A DNA stretch of 64,000 nucleotides from Talpa occidentalis (GCF_014898055.3 NW_023604295.1:135872676-135936675), one strand, 5' to 3'; counted from the stretch's first letter, positions 26,951 to 39,042 are shown. The notes: generated by a model from the letters alone, not told the origin. A program made the numbers and translations.

Positions 26951-28984
26951 TGTAGTCATAGTTTCTTTTCTTACAGTTCCTTAGCTTCTTAGCCACAACA
27001 AACATTTGCTTATTATCTAACTATTCCTGGCAGTTTTCTGGGAGTAGGTGTTTTTGAGTTATACCATAATACAAAGTGTTATTTACCTTCTCTTTGTGTG
27101 AAAGTTTCACAAATCACTAGTGAAGAAAAGTTTTAAATGCAAAGATACCTTCAACTTGAGCAGTATGACTTTTCGTCTGTGATTACAAGGAGACTCTTCA
27201 TTTTGTATGCTGCTTTTCTTTTACATTTAAAGCTTGCAATTTTATGACACGCATATGAATTAGGGAAGTGTAACTATTCTTCATAGATATGGAGAGCAGC
27301 TTTTAAAGAGATTTGTTAATCTAGCTACAAACAGAATCAAGAAAACTCTGTATTAGGAACATCATAAAGAGGTCAAGTGTGGAGATTCAAGCTGAGCTTT
27401 CCACTTAAACATTAGGATCTTGACCAAAACACTGGGTTCCTTACTGCATAAAATTAAGAAGTGAGGTCATTTCTAAGTCTCTTCCAACTCTAACATTCTG
27501 CAGCATTAAAAATCACTGTATTATCTAAATTCTTTCTGGCCACTTCCTATTAAGGTAAAGCAAATATATGATAAAAAATACTTAGTGTCCATTGGTCATT
27601 TAAATAATCTGTGGCACTTTAAAGCCAAATGAAAATATTTGAATCATCTTTTACTTTTATTTTTGGTGTTAGCTGTTCGAGCCCAACATGGGGAATCATT
27701 AAGACAGTAAAATTCCAGCTGACCCTGGCTGTGTATGGTTTATCTTCAATATGCCTTACAAATAAAGAAAGATCTATAGGTTGTGAACCTTAAATAAAAA
27801 TTGAAAATAATTCCAGTTTTTTATTTTAAATTACTTTTGAAAAACTTGAAATGAGTTAGAAATAGGTAAGTTTCTTTACAGGATAAATTGCCCCACTTAA
27901 TTAATTACTCAATAAAACCCCAAATTTTAAGAATGTGTATTGCCCAAAGAGTTCAACTTTTTTTTTCTCATTTCTGTGCTTGTAAATTCTGAAAAGTTTC
28001 ACAATTATTTGAAAATACTGGGACATAGATGAGATTAATTTAGGCTTTTTGAAATATAATTGATTCTTTAGACTCTTTAGAGTTATTAATCCTTTGCAAT
28101 GGATTTTAAACAATTCTGAACTCAGATACTTGCCTTTGAAATTCTTATAGCTTCAAATAATAAGTGATATCCGGCAAACATGACTTACATGATTTTGAAA
28201 ATCTATTTAAGCTAAGAAATTAGATTAAGCTTCTTTCACAAGATAAAGTACCAAAATCTATGATATTACTTCTACTTAATATCACTCAGTGGATGTACAT
28301 CAGTGATTTTTGATTAAAAGTTTCTAAAATTTCCTTCATGAAATAGAGCTATTCTTTAAACTCTGTTATGCATCAGCAACTGTCACTTAAATGTGATTAT
28401 TTAATCCCAGTTCAGTTTTGTTTCTCTATTGTTTATGGTATATATTTGTTAGGTTAGGTTTTACCTTCACTTAATATATTATTTTCAATGTCATACAGTT
28501 ACTTTCATTATTGGAAAATATTTGAAACCATGTACATTCTGTTGTATTTTTTCCTCTGTACTGTACGCTAGTAGAGTATTGTGCTACCTAATGAAACTAT
28601 TGCTAAGAGGCAATTTACCGAAGGCAAACTATGGCTTTGTAAAGTGGAGCAGATGGGTTTGATATTTGTTTTCATCCAAAAGGAAATCCACAAATTTTTC
28701 TCCATTTTATGTAGGAAATATAACCTAATAGTTGCAGTATGCAAAAATTTATAGATTTAAAAATCAACGTAAAATCTCACCAAGATCAAAATCTTCGGGG
28801 TTTTTCCTAGTTTATTTGGAAACAATATCAAAATTATGAGTCAGGTTTTGGAGTCTTAGAGATCATTTTAGAGTGTCAAAACATATGATTAAAGATAACT
28901 TTAGGTTACTATGTAATAGTTATTTTCCAAACCTCATACTTCAATGTGAGAGTATAACTAATTAATTAAAAATGAATCATAGAC
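26951..28984. other. AT-rich unique DNA
   Basis: No exon, RNA gene or named repeat recognised over about 2 kb. Confidence 0.5.
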
Positions 28985-29735
28985 TTGGATATAAGTCCTA
29001 AAATTATAAAATGCATAGAAGAAAACCTAGGCAAAATGATAGCAATCAGTGATGTCCTGGGCACCTAGACCATGACAGCAAGAGAAACAAAAGCAAAAAT
29101 AAAATAATGACACGATATATCAAATCCAAATTTTTCTACACAGCTAAAGAAGCTATCATTAAAATTAAGACACCCTTGGGGCCTTCCGGGTGGCGCAGGA
29201 GGTTGAGCGCTGCACTGTTTAGCTCTCCGCAACCACTGCAGTCCTGGTTCGATCCCTGCCGGCCGGTGAGAATCCCACATAGCGAAGCAGACCTCTCCTG
29301 TCTCGCCCACTGCTCCCCTCAGCAGTGTATTTCGTCAGTCTGCCTTTCTGTTCCCCACTCTGTCTCTGGTGAATCCTCTCACCCTCCCACGCATCTGGCC
29401 TGTACCCCAGTTCTTGAATAAATAAATAAACCTTAAAAAAAAAATTAAGACACCCTACCAAATGAAAGAGAATATTTGCACATAGTATAGCTGACAAGAG
29501 GTTAATATCCAAGCTCCACAAATAATTCATACAAACTCAAATAAAACAAAAGATCCAATAAAAATATGAGAAGAATTAAATATATACTTCTCCAAAGAAG
29601 ACATACACATGGTCCACAAACACATTAAAAATGTTCAGTATCACTTATCAGGGAAATGCAAATCAAAACCACAATGAATTACTATCTCAAACTTGTGAGA
29701 ATGGTCCATATCAATTAAAAAAAATTAAATATTTG
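28985..29735 (+). mobile_element. Old L1 ORF2 fragment split by a SINE
   Basis: Plus-strand L1 ORF2-derived sequence in two parts, 28985-29176 and 29441-29735. It includes the gaaaacctaggcaaaatga and cagggaaatgcaaatcaaaa blocks typical of the region after the reverse transcriptase domain. Numerous stops and frameshifts show it is old. It lacks the cysteine motif and the 3' UTR. The SINE at 29177-29440 inserted into it later; removing the SINE and one duplicate restores L1 continuity. Confidence 0.75.
29177..29440 (+). mobile_element. tRNA-derived SINE nested in an L1
   Basis: Full-length copy with A-box relic gtggcgcagga and B box ggttcgatccc, an intermediate-type body (gcagacctctcctgtctcgc) and an AAAT/A tail. 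The perfect 16-bp duplication aaaattaagacaccct (29161-29176 and 29441-29456) lies entirely within L1 sequence, which gives the relative age: the SINE is younger than the host L1. Confidence 0.95.
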
Positions 29736-32395
29736 TGTAGCCATGTTATATGTCATTGTTTGTGTATGCCCTGATTTACTTACAGAATCCCCTCTTAAAA
29801 TATCAAACTTAGATTTGAAAAGAAGAAAGTTCCAGCTTTATAAAGAAGCAATAAAAATGTCTGGAGTATTGTTTTGGGAGACAGCACTAAGAACAATAGA
29901 ACTAGAGCTGAGTGAGTCTTGGGCCGCCCCAGCAGAAAGTGGCCCTTAAGTGGCAGGAGTTCATAAAATGCAATAAATGTGTTATTTATTCTAATATAAT
30001 AGGTAATTCATAGAAAAATTAAAGTCTGATATGATCATATGTACATTATGTTATATAATAATAATTCTGTCCACTATGAGGGGAATGGTTTATAAGTCAC
30101 AATATTATAAACAGAGGGGTCATTAAAATGACCATTTTGAACCCAAATAAGAGGTGGAGGTATTTTCAATTCAAATGTTATGAAAGATTTTGGACATACA
30201 GTTGTCGATGGATTAGATGTTAGATGTAGGAGAGTGATAACTGTGCATTTGCTTTTGTGTTTTCTTGTTCATTTTTGTTTAGTGAGCTGATAGGATCAAG
30301 ATAAGATTTGTGTATTCATCTACATTAATTTTGATATCCCATCAAAACATGTAATAAAAATGATCATTTGCATTAAGCAAAACCTAGATATTTGAGAGGG
30401 GGTGATGAGTAGTTAATAGTTTGAGTCACTAGCATACATACTGCACTAGATAAGTTGAGCATGAATAAGCTTTTCCTGTGTGAGTGTACATAAGAGAAGA
30501 GAGAGCCAAGCAAGAGGACAAGAGCAGATGTCACATCTGCACTTTAGTATAATTAATAGTAACACTTATCATTATTATTATGATAACATTGAAGAGTGGA
30601 GTAGGAATTTCCAAGGACCAACTAGTGAGTCTTAGGATCCTGAGTTGAGGATGTTTCAACAAGGAGGGCATTGATTAGTGTTTGACTTTGTCAGACCCTT
30701 TTCTGAGTAATGTATAGTAATAGTTGTGATGGTGTGTTCTCATCCTGTGTACTGAGAATGATTTCCTTTTAATTGTGAAATTTCCTTTTGGTTTAAGAAA
30801 ATTTTTCAGCTTGGGAAAGTTTTTCAACTCGAGAAAGGCTTTTTTATGCATCCAGAAACACACCCAGACCTTTCAGTTGTTATTAAGAATGAGAATTGGT
30901 TTGGGGACATGCTCTGTTCACATTCTCAGCCGTTAGCCTAGAAAGCGTAGGAACCGTGGTTTGGAGAACAGCCTGCATCTGGCCTCACTGAGACGTGGAC
31001 TCAGATCTCGTTTCTGTATTTACTTACAGTGTGGAAATGGAAAGTCTTATTGTTAGAGTTAATCACAGGCTGAGCAATATCAGAAAGTGGAACACTTTCT
31101 GGAACACAGGACATGGGCATGAAATCTGCCATAGTAAATCACCATCTGCCATACCTACAGAACAATTGAAGAAGGGGCTTTAGGGGAGAGCTTACCTATA
31201 CTTATGCACAGTGATGGATCTGTATTATTCTGATAGAGATACATTCTGTATTTTTAGTTCACTTTTAAATTCTTTTTAAAACAAGGGTGTATGAGGTCAT
31301 TTTGATCATTTCACCCCCACCGTCTATTTTGTGTTATACACTGATTTTGCTCCTTGTGACTTTGTCCATTTTGTCACTTTCCTGATACATCACCCCCATA
31401 CCAGGCAGGCTTAGGAGGCGCTCTCTGCCAAAATTCCTATTGAATTCTTGTAAAATAAAGGAGAAAATTATTGGTTATTGAAACAGTGATCTGAAAGCGA
31501 ACCTCTTTTCCTCCACATCCTTCTGCTCACTTCCCTTGTTTTAATTGACCGAGCCCACAGCTGCCATTCTTGCCCCCTGATGATCTGCATTGATATTTGG
31601 GAAACTTGCATGGAGACATCTGCTCTTGAATTTGATTTTTCCATTTGGCTTTACTTTCTATTAGTTTAAACAGACAGCGCCATCTCTTTCTCACTAAAGA
31701 TATATGCTGCTGAAGTGCACAGACAAGTCGGGAGCCTAGGGCATTCATTAAACTAGAAGTACCATAAACATTTATTATATCAGAAATAGCAGACTGCACA
31801 CCACTGACCAAACAACGGATGTGTCAGAATGATGCATTAGATGAATTTTGCCTTGTTTTCCTCTTCCTCTTCTACCTGAGAAAAAAAAACAAGGTAATGG
31901 TGAGAAAAGGTAAAATAAAATAAAATTGGAGACTGAGTTACAGGGTAAATGATATCAAAAGTCTCTGCACATCTAATAAAAGTAAATTGTTAGAGGTCCT
32001 TACTTTTCATGTATATTGATTTTTAGCAGTCAATATTATTGTTGATTGGTGAAGAAACTAATTTATCATGAAGCTCCAAAATATGAAGTTAAAGGAAGGA
32101 CGAAGTTAAGGTAGTTTCATATTTGAAAATATATTTATCAACAAATATCAAAGAAAAAAGAATCAAAGAAAAAAGTGAACTTTTAGAAGTTTTCTGTAAT
32201 TATTAAAAGAATAGATTTTATAAAAAACAATGAAATGTTTGTTTTTTTTAAACATCAATCACATTCCTGATTAGCATTAGTATGTCTATTTTTATATCTT
32301 TATGCTGTAATTTATGCTGTATTTTAACACTTTGTATGACTTAGGTATTTTGCTTAGCTGAAAAAAAAATGGCTAAGTAGAAAAGCAGTCCCATT
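29736..32395. other. Unique DNA, no gene supported
   Basis: No gene recognised. A 94-codon minus-strand frame at 31527-31811 has mixed composition but no family resemblance. The 14-bp unit atcaaagaaaaaag is tandemly repeated at 32147-32160 and 32162-32175. Confidence 0.45.
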
Positions 32396-32399
32396 CATA

Positions 32400-33175
32400 T
32401 TAAGACAGTGTACAAATCTGTAAATAAAATATTCCTTCCCCAATACCCCCATGCACCATCACCTCAGTCCCCTGTGCTCCCCCCTCTCCCCCGGTCCCTC
32501 TCCCTCCTCCTCCCCTGCAGGATGTCTCTGATTTATAATTGTGTTTTTAGTTTGTTGAGTTTTGTACTGCTAATATTTTTTTACACTGATGTCTTATTTG
32601 GTTCCTGAATATTCCTGCCTAAGTGAAACCATCCGATATTTTTCTTTTTCCTTCTGGTTTATTTCACTGAGCATAATAGCCAACAGGCATATGAAAAAAT
32701 GTTCAACATCCCTTATCATCAGGAAAATGCAAATCAAAACTATAATGAGATACCACCTTACACCAGTGAGAATGGCACATATTAAAAAAACTAGCAACAA
32801 CAAATGTTGGCGAGGATGTGGAGAAAAAGGAACTCTTCTGCACTGTTGGTGGGAGTGCAAACTGGTCCAACCACTATGGAGAGCTGCCCAGAGGTTCCTC
32901 AGTCTACTAAAAATGGAGCTACCATATGGCCTGACAATTCCATTCCTCGGGATCTACCCAAAGGACACAAGAGCATTGATTCAAAAGAAAACCTGCACCC
33001 CTGTGTTTATTGCAGCACTATTTACAATAGGTAAAACCTGGAAACAACCCAAATGCCCAAAAATAGATGACTAGATCAAGAAGATGTGGCACATATACAC
33101 AATGGAATATTATTCAGCAATCAAAAAAAGACAAACTCATGCCATTTGCAGCAACGTGGATGGAGCTAGAACGAA
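32400..33175 (-). mobile_element. L1 with internal inversion (twin priming), minus orientation
   Basis: From about 32400 to 32680 the plus strand is the reverse complement of an L1 3' UTR and ORF2 end. It includes the C-rich complement of the G-rich tract (32461-32520) and a tttctttttccttctggttt block. From 32681 to about 33170 the plus strand is forward ORF2 C-terminal sequence, stopping just where the first piece starts in L1 coordinates. Read on the minus strand this is inverted 5' piece then normal 3' piece, the twin-priming order. The A-tail has decayed and I cannot define the target duplication, so this insertion is older than those at 1781 and 61855. Confidence 0.78.
32681..33074 (+). 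pseudogene. L1 ORF2p C-terminal fragment
   Basis: Plus-strand frame with the L1 ORF2p C-terminal signature: the [19 protein letters not shown] block, with its Cys-x3-Cys...His-x3-Cys cysteine/histidine pattern, then LVQPLWR and the GIYPKD segment. Past residue 160 the MEYYSAIKK block lies in another frame, and one extra A after it shifts the frame again. The N-terminal 20-30 residues of the open frame come from the inverted 3' UTR piece and are not ORF2. The protein is dead. Confidence 0.85.
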
Positions 33176-34599
33176 TTATACCATTTTGTATTTTCTAATG
33201 CTGTTCTTTGAACAACCGAAGCTGACAACACAACAGAGTGTTATCAATAAAATTGCAGAGAAGAATCTTGTTCTTCTTTCTTTTAACCACAGTGCCTGGC
33301 ATGCAAAAGAAACTAAATAGAAAATGTTGAACTAATTCAGGACTGTATAATTTCAATGTCATTTTAGAGGGGCTGAGTCATCAACTGACCAGCATACTTT
33401 GGTCCACTGACGGCTGCCTTTGATTTATCTCTTGTTGCTACGATGTCCCATTACTGTGCTGATGATACAGTGCAAAAGGTCAGCGGGAACCCACAAGAGA
33501 CTAACCTCCATGAACTTTTAAAATGGGATTTATAGATAAGGGATAAACAAAGACATGATATCAAACTTACTGATATGCCCAGAACTCTTCTAGGTTGGAT
33601 TCTTTATTTCCTTCTGCATCTGTGAAGAAAAATTCTGAAGCATAACTCTTAGATATAAGGGAAGTTTGCTAATTCAAGGCATTTTCCTTCAGCCACTTTA
33701 GAAGGTTATAATTCCAGATGCTACCACGAGTCAATGCTTCCTTTAAATGCTCCAGTTATCACCAGTACCATCAAGTGCACATTTTCCTGTAAGTTTGGAC
33801 TAAATGCATTATGTGTATTATGCTATATGGTGTTAAATAAAATATTTTTTCATGAACAGAAATCCCTCTGAACTATGACTGTAAATGTGTATATTTTGTA
33901 ATAATGACCAGTCTGTTTCAAAATTTACCATTTAAAAGTTTTTTTTCTTCCCAATACCAGAAGGCATTCTTATAGTCCATGCCAAACACCAATTGCATGC
34001 AGAGCGGAACGCTCCAATTTGCGTTTTCCAGAAAAGGACAGCTCAACCAGATTTAATGTATTTTGGCTGGCAATTTGTATGCTTAGTCTCTGCCCAACAT
34101 ACTTTACTTTGAAAGAGCCAAGCTATAAAGCCTAGAATTATAGTTTATAATAGCAAGCCTGATAGCATTGTTTCCAATGATATTGTACCAGCTCTAGCAG
34201 TAGCATAATTTGTATCTTAAAGAGATGGGAGTGTTCCTTGTGGACAAAAAAGATGATAGTGGGCTTTGCGGTGATTATTTGGAGAACTCATCTTTTTCTA
34301 CCTTTCTGCAAATGTTGGAGACTTTTAGGTTATTTTTCCATTTATATATAATCACAAATCTTACATTGCTTTGCAGACTTCACTTGATTTTTAAAATACT
34401 GGGGCTTTATAAAACAAGGTTTTATTTTTTAACAAAGAATTCTGAAGACGTTAACTTCAGTTAACTTTCTTCTCTTTGTTGGTTTCTTCCTCTGAAAACA
34501 CTCAACTGGAGAGAGACAATTAAGAAGGAAGAGGCAAAGTGGACGAGAGCTTTTGCCCAGGCATTATCTTCTTTAAACCCCTGCCTGTGTGCGATTAGA
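33176..34599. other. Unique DNA, possible ancient LINE tail at its start
   Basis: A cagtgcctggcatgcaaaag motif near 33291 followed by an AAATAGAAAATGTTGAA-like end resembles an L2/MIR tail. The rest has no recognised gene or repeat. Confidence 0.4.
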
Positions 34600-34721
34600 T
34601 AAAGCCGTTATAGGGCAGCCCCGATATTGAGCGGGTTGCCTGGCTGTGGGTCCTCACCCGCGCGCTTAAAAGGGACTTATGAATACTCCACTACAGACAC
34701 ACACAAAATGTTAATAAAAGG

Positions 34722-34727
34722 TTTATT
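34722..34727 (-). terminator. LTR polyadenylation signal
   Basis: AATAAA on the minus strand, about 190 bases downstream of the TATA box, as expected for an LTR R region. Confidence 0.5.
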
Positions 34728-34909
34728 TACACGGGAAAAGGAAATAAGGAGAATGTACAACTCAGGGAGAAAATAGGGAAATAAAGTCTTTTATGTGTCC
34801 TATCTGATCCAACAACCTGGAAACCCAAAGGCTCTCTCAGAGCTGGCTGGACACTGCGAGCTAGCAGAGAGCCAAAATGGGGGACCCCTCCAAAGCCCAT
34901 GTGTCTGGC

Positions 34910-34915
34910 TTTATA
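34910..34915 (-). promoter_or_regulatory. LTR TATA box
   Basis: TATAAA on the minus strand, about 60 bases downstream of a CCAAT motif in the same orientation, within the solo LTR. Likely the retroviral U3 core promoter; present activity is unknown. Confidence 0.5.
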
Positions 34916-35075
34916 CCAACCTGGCTGCTTAACCCCACCCTCAGGTTCCAGCCACCTTCCCTTTGGTGGTGATTGGATTTGGAGTTCCCAGTGTCTTTGG
35001 CTTTGGCCTGGGGTAGGGGTGGAGTCCACAAAGCCTGTATGGAATTAGCTTTAGGACATCCTTTTCCCCCTAACA

Positions 35076-35698
35076 GTAATTGTCTGCATCTTTACATTTT
35101 CTTTCTTGTCTCTCTTGGATAGATTTATTTAAATTATCAGCTATAAAGCTTGATTTACCAATAACAATCCATACAATCATAGAATGGTTCATAGATGTAT
35201 CAGAGCAACATTCATGCATGGAAAGATGTGATTTTTATTTTACTTAGACTTTCAAAATCATGTTTCTTCTCAATAATGGCAATGTACCCTATCAACTCAA
35301 GACAGCAGAGGTATTTCCAGTTAAAAATGCATGATCTAGTGAGTAAACTCTCAGTCACATGTAGAGAGTCCCCCTAATCTTCTTCACACTTGTGGATGAT
35401 CAACTTTAGTAATGATGTCTTAGGTTTTCTTTCCTCAGCATATCCCTCTGAGGTCATAACCTAAGTATAAGTAGTTTATGTAGAAAAGGAAGTCAGGAAT
35501 ACTGAGCGAAACTGAGGAAATAGAACGAAAGATCACCCACACCATGTGGTTATCAAGCTGGTCACTTATATGTATAAAGGATTTATTTTTGCTTGAGAAC
35601 TTTGGGAATCTTTTACAATGCATCTCAGTTTCCTTCGGAAATATAAGGGAGGGAATATGTGTGATGCATCAACTGTTATCTATCTTTGCTTGAGACAA
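35076..35698. other. Unique DNA
   Basis: No gene or repeat recognised between the LTR and the truncated SINE. Confidence 0.5.
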
Positions 35699-35900
35699 CT
35701 GCGATCCCCAGTCGCTGGGTGCAGGTCCCACATGGCGCGCAGACCTCTCCTGCCGCCCGCTGCTCCCCTCAGCAGTGTACTTCATCAGTCTGGCTGTTCT
35801 GCTCTCCGCTCTGACTCTGGTGAATTCTCTCGCCCTCCCGTGCTTCTGACTATACCCAGTGCTTGTATAAATAAATAAATAACATTTAAAAAAAATAAAG
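35699..35900 (+). mobile_element. tRNA-derived SINE, 5'-truncated, young subfamily
   Basis: Lacks the tRNA head and pol III boxes. It begins in the body, at ggtgcaggtcccacatggcg and just upstream, and continues to a normal (AAAT)n/A tail. Its diagnostic blocks (cgcagacctctcctgccgcc, cccctcagcagtgtactt) match the young subfamily. No clear target duplication. Confidence 0.88.
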
Positions 35901-36192
35901 AAATAAAAATAAAGAGTATGTATAGGTACAAAACCCCAAAAACAATTAGAATATACTAAGAATATTTTAAAAGCTGATATAAATAAAAAATAATAATTAT
36001 AAATTTTTGATAAAGGTTGATCTCAGCTTTCATTATACCTCTAACATTTAACATTTAGAGATACTTCATGAGGAATCTGACACATATGTACAATTTCCTA
36101 TATATATAGCAAAACTAATATTTGACAATGACAATTCCAGTGTGTAGCAGTAACTTAAGGGTTAGTGTGATTCTTATTACCCATATACTTTT

Positions 36193-36478
36193 TTTTTTTA
36201 ATTTTTTTTTCAAGATTTATTTATTTATTTATACAAGCACTGGGTACAGTCAGAAGCACGGGAGGTTGAGAGAATTCACCAGAGCCAGAGCCGGGAGCAG
36301 AGCAGGCAGAAGGACCAAAGTACAATGCTGAGGGGAGCAGCGGGTGGCAGGAGAGGTCTGCGCGCCATGTGGGACCCTCCGCCAGTGGCCGGGAGCAGCC
36401 GGGGATTGAACCGGCGCTGCAGAGGCTGCGGGCAGCTTCGCAACCAGGCGCTCAACCGCTGCGCCACAGGGGAGGTCC
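36193..36478 (-). mobile_element. tRNA-derived SINE, young copy
   Basis: Full-length minus-strand copy: poly-T/(ATTT)n at the left, head at the right with the A box in tgcgccaca and the B box as the complement of ggttcaatccc. Flanked by a perfect 17-bp duplication, attacccatatactttt (36176-36192 and 36479-36495). Several frames of 60-76 codons on both strands are by-products of its GC-rich body. Confidence 0.95.
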
Positions 36479-36495
36479 ATTACCCATATACTTTT

Positions 36496-38540
36496 ATAAT
36501 AGGATTTTGAATCAAAAGGCGTTGAATCTCAATTCAGTAGAAGTAACTTCAAGATGCACATCTTACAATTTACCTATTTGATTTAATAAACCAGACATGA
36601 AACATGAACCAGGTAAAATTGTGCCAGAAAACATACTCATACTTGACATACTCATGTGGCTATAAACAAGTAGCATAACAGTGCATGCTCTTCTTCCTTT
36701 CTCCTCTGTCCCCTGCCCCCCTTTCTTTCACATGCAAATGACAATTCAGAATGTTGTCTTCCCAGGATGTCCACTTGCCTGCTTTTCCTTCAAACTAGAA
36801 ATGTCAGCTTGTCCCACCCAGGTGGATGATCAGAGAACTATCTCAGCAGGGCAGAGGTGCAGGGAGCTCTTGGATCTGCAGCATGAACAGAAAATGCCAG
36901 TCAGCAGTTGTGGTCAGCTCAAGTGTAGGAGGTGATGCTGATGAGAAGGGTCATGGGAGGTGAGCCAGTACTATTTCACCTACAATTTATCTTCTAACCT
37001 CTCTGCTGAGTAGTTTGTAAAAGATTAATTAGTTTCAGCAACTGGGAAATATTCATGAGGATTCCATGTATCGCATATGCACTGGCATAAATGCTGAAAT
37101 GAACCAAATATAGATGGTTTTTGTGTCAAAAGAAAAATAATTTTAAAAGGTGGTAGGACACATCTGCTGTTCTCATAACTTCATATTCTTTTCATCCTAT
37201 TATGTTATGTCTCCGGGGTGGAGAAGCACTTTGATGGAAATAGAAAGGGCCTTGGGACCTCAGGAAGCCCAGAGGGACGAAAATGTCCCTAAGAGGACAA
37301 TTTAGGGACCTTGAATCCAGTTCAACCTTGGAAAAATTTGGTCCAGCTGGGAGTAAAGCTCTTTACACAAGTTTGTAAAAGAGCAGTTTCAAATAAAATA
37401 TTTCTTCCTTCTGTTCCTTCTAGGATCTAAGTAATTCTCCCAGAGAGAAAAGATGCATTGGTTTGTGCTAAATGAAGACCATCTCTAAATCTGAATTACT
37501 AAGGACAAGAGTGAAAGTAAAAAGGCACAGTGAAAAATTTAAGGCAGAAACTAGTCTATAAATGCAAATTATGTTTAAATATCCCTGGGTGTATATGTGT
37601 GTGTGTATACATACACGTACAAATATATGTAATAATACTAATGTCTATAATATCTATATATCATGAATGAATTGAAAATATTTATTGATAAACACATGTG
37701 AATGAGAGATGCTAAAATCATGATCGTTCAATTGCCCTACAGTCCTCTATCTCTCTGTTTCTTCATATAACTGAAAAAAAGTACAAATATGTTCAGCCTC
37801 TGATTTATCCTACTTAGTAATGCTCTGTTTCATCTGAACCTTCTTGAATAATTGAAGATTATATTTCTCTAGGAGCACAAAATAATTTTAGGAGAGTGAA
37901 ATAGAAGTTATATATTTTGGAATCAGAATGCATGAATCTCATTGTCTTTTGGAGAAAGACACATAGAAATATTTAATGCAGGCATTGAGATAGTTTTCTG
38001 CATAGGCCAGCCCCTCCAGAAACCCTTTTCCATCCTTTTAGGCAGGCAGTTTAGATGTCCTGTAGTCTTTCTCTCAGCATCCCATGTATGTGGAAACAAC
38101 ATTTTCTGCAGAGCCTTTGAATGATCTGCTGATATATGCAGAAGGATTGACATATTCTACAAAAGCTTTTCAAGGTCCTCTGGTTAATTTTTGCAGAACT
38201 TATTCCATTATGTAAATAAAAATTAACACTACATCACATGAGCTCTAAGGAAAAAGGAAAATGCAAATTGCTATGCACAGCCTTCATTAGAAGAATTTTG
38301 GTACACATGTGGGGGTAAAACAATGAATGTTCCGAGTCAGCCACAAGGGAAATGCACAAATAGACGGATGTGCAGGGAGCAGTGTTTAACTGAAACCAGA
38401 AACTATATGAAATCATTTCTTTCACAAATTCATACGATTAGAAAAGAGCCTTTTTACTTCTTTGAAGAGCTGTTTTTTATACTACATTATCACAACTTCT
38501 CTTTCCATCTCTCCTTCCAACTATGAACCTGAGTATATGA
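36496..38540. other. Unique DNA
   Basis: No gene or named repeat recognised. A short TG/TA run lies at about 37597-37612. Confidence 0.45.
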
Positions 38541-38544
38541 TAAT

Positions 38545-38718
38545 TTAGACATTTTCCTTAGTCTCATTCTCTTCAGTGGGCAGAGGTGGCACTGGCTCAT
38601 GGGAAGTCGTGGCCTCTGCTATGAAGTTCCCCGATGTGTCCTGCGCTGAAGGCGTGCTGCTTTTTATTCGGATGGAACTATTGACTGAGGTAGTTTCCAC
38701 TCCTTGTCCTTCATTTGT
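38545..38718 (-). CDS. Candidate 3'-terminal coding exon, unknown product
   Basis: On the minus strand a 57-codon frame runs from 38718 down to a TAA at 38545-38547. Immediately upstream is a possible splice acceptor, a pyrimidine-leaning actcttctacactag. The predicted peptide is Ser/Thr-rich, contains a HEPVPPLPTEENE segment and ends in KENV. The stretch is less AT-rich than its neighbours and retains about five CpGs, unlike the surrounding DNA. I do not recognise the protein, and I see no partner exon in the window. Alternatives are a retrocopy fragment, a conserved noncoding element or chance: a 57-codon open stretch alone is weak evidence. Confidence 0.22.
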   Translation of the reverse strand, partial: TNEGQGVETTSVNSSIRIKSSTPSAQDTSGNFIAEATTSHEPVPPLPTEENETKENV

Positions 38719-38926
38719 CTAGTGTAGAAGAGTATTTTCCAACACGTGATCTGAAACTGTGTGCTTGGAAGCTTGGTAGCTACATAAAGACACTTGAAAC
38801 CAGAAAATCCAAAGTGCAACTTTAATAGCTATTTAATGTTTAATTAAGTTAGAATTTTCTTTTTTTTCTATTATGTGTACCTTTGGGCATTTTCTCTTGC
38901 TTAAACATTGTGTGCTTACATGCGCA

Positions 38927-38941
38927 TGTGTGTGTGTGTGT
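38927..38941. repeat. (TG)n microsatellite
   Basis: Short TG run following a tgcgcatg segment. Confidence 0.85.
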
Positions 38942-38987
38942 AGTTTTCTAACATCTACTTATGGTTTATATTAGATTTATTTTTTTT

Positions 38988-39025
38988 AAGATTTATTTAT
39001 TTATTTATGCACACAAGAACCGGGA
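38988..39025 (-). mobile_element. SINE tail remnant
   Basis: Contains the reverse-orientation SINE tail (aagatttatttatttatt) and the first bases of the SINE 3' end (acaagaaccggg), then stops. Either an extremely 5'-truncated insertion or a deletion remnant, lying directly against the target site of the next SINE. Confidence 0.6.
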
Positions 39026-39042
39026 TCACATGGCTTCTTTTT

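Larger units (their letters stand above)
34600..35075 (-). mobile_element. Solo endogenous retrovirus LTR
   Basis: On the minus strand the element begins TGTTAGGGGGAAAAGG at 35075, as an LTR should. It carries a CCAAT box (34972-34976), a TATAAA box (34910-34915) and an AATAAA polyadenylation signal (34722-34727), in the U3-R order and spacing of a retroviral LTR. The end is GC-rich with retained CpGs (about 34615-34670). No gag, pol or env sequence adjoins it, so it is a solo LTR left by recombination. The left border and target duplication are not resolved. An ERV1-type origin is a guess from the CCAAT/TATA layout. Confidence 0.65.

Noticed and set aside
31527..31811. 94-codon minus-strand frame as a coding exon
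   Set aside because: Composition is not clearly repeat-derived, but there is no recognised domain, no convincing splice sites and no neighbouring exon.
32589..33074. 161-codon plus-strand frame as a host zinc-binding protein
   Set aside because: Its Cys/His block is the L1 ORF2p C-terminal motif, and the first part is inverted L1 3' UTR.
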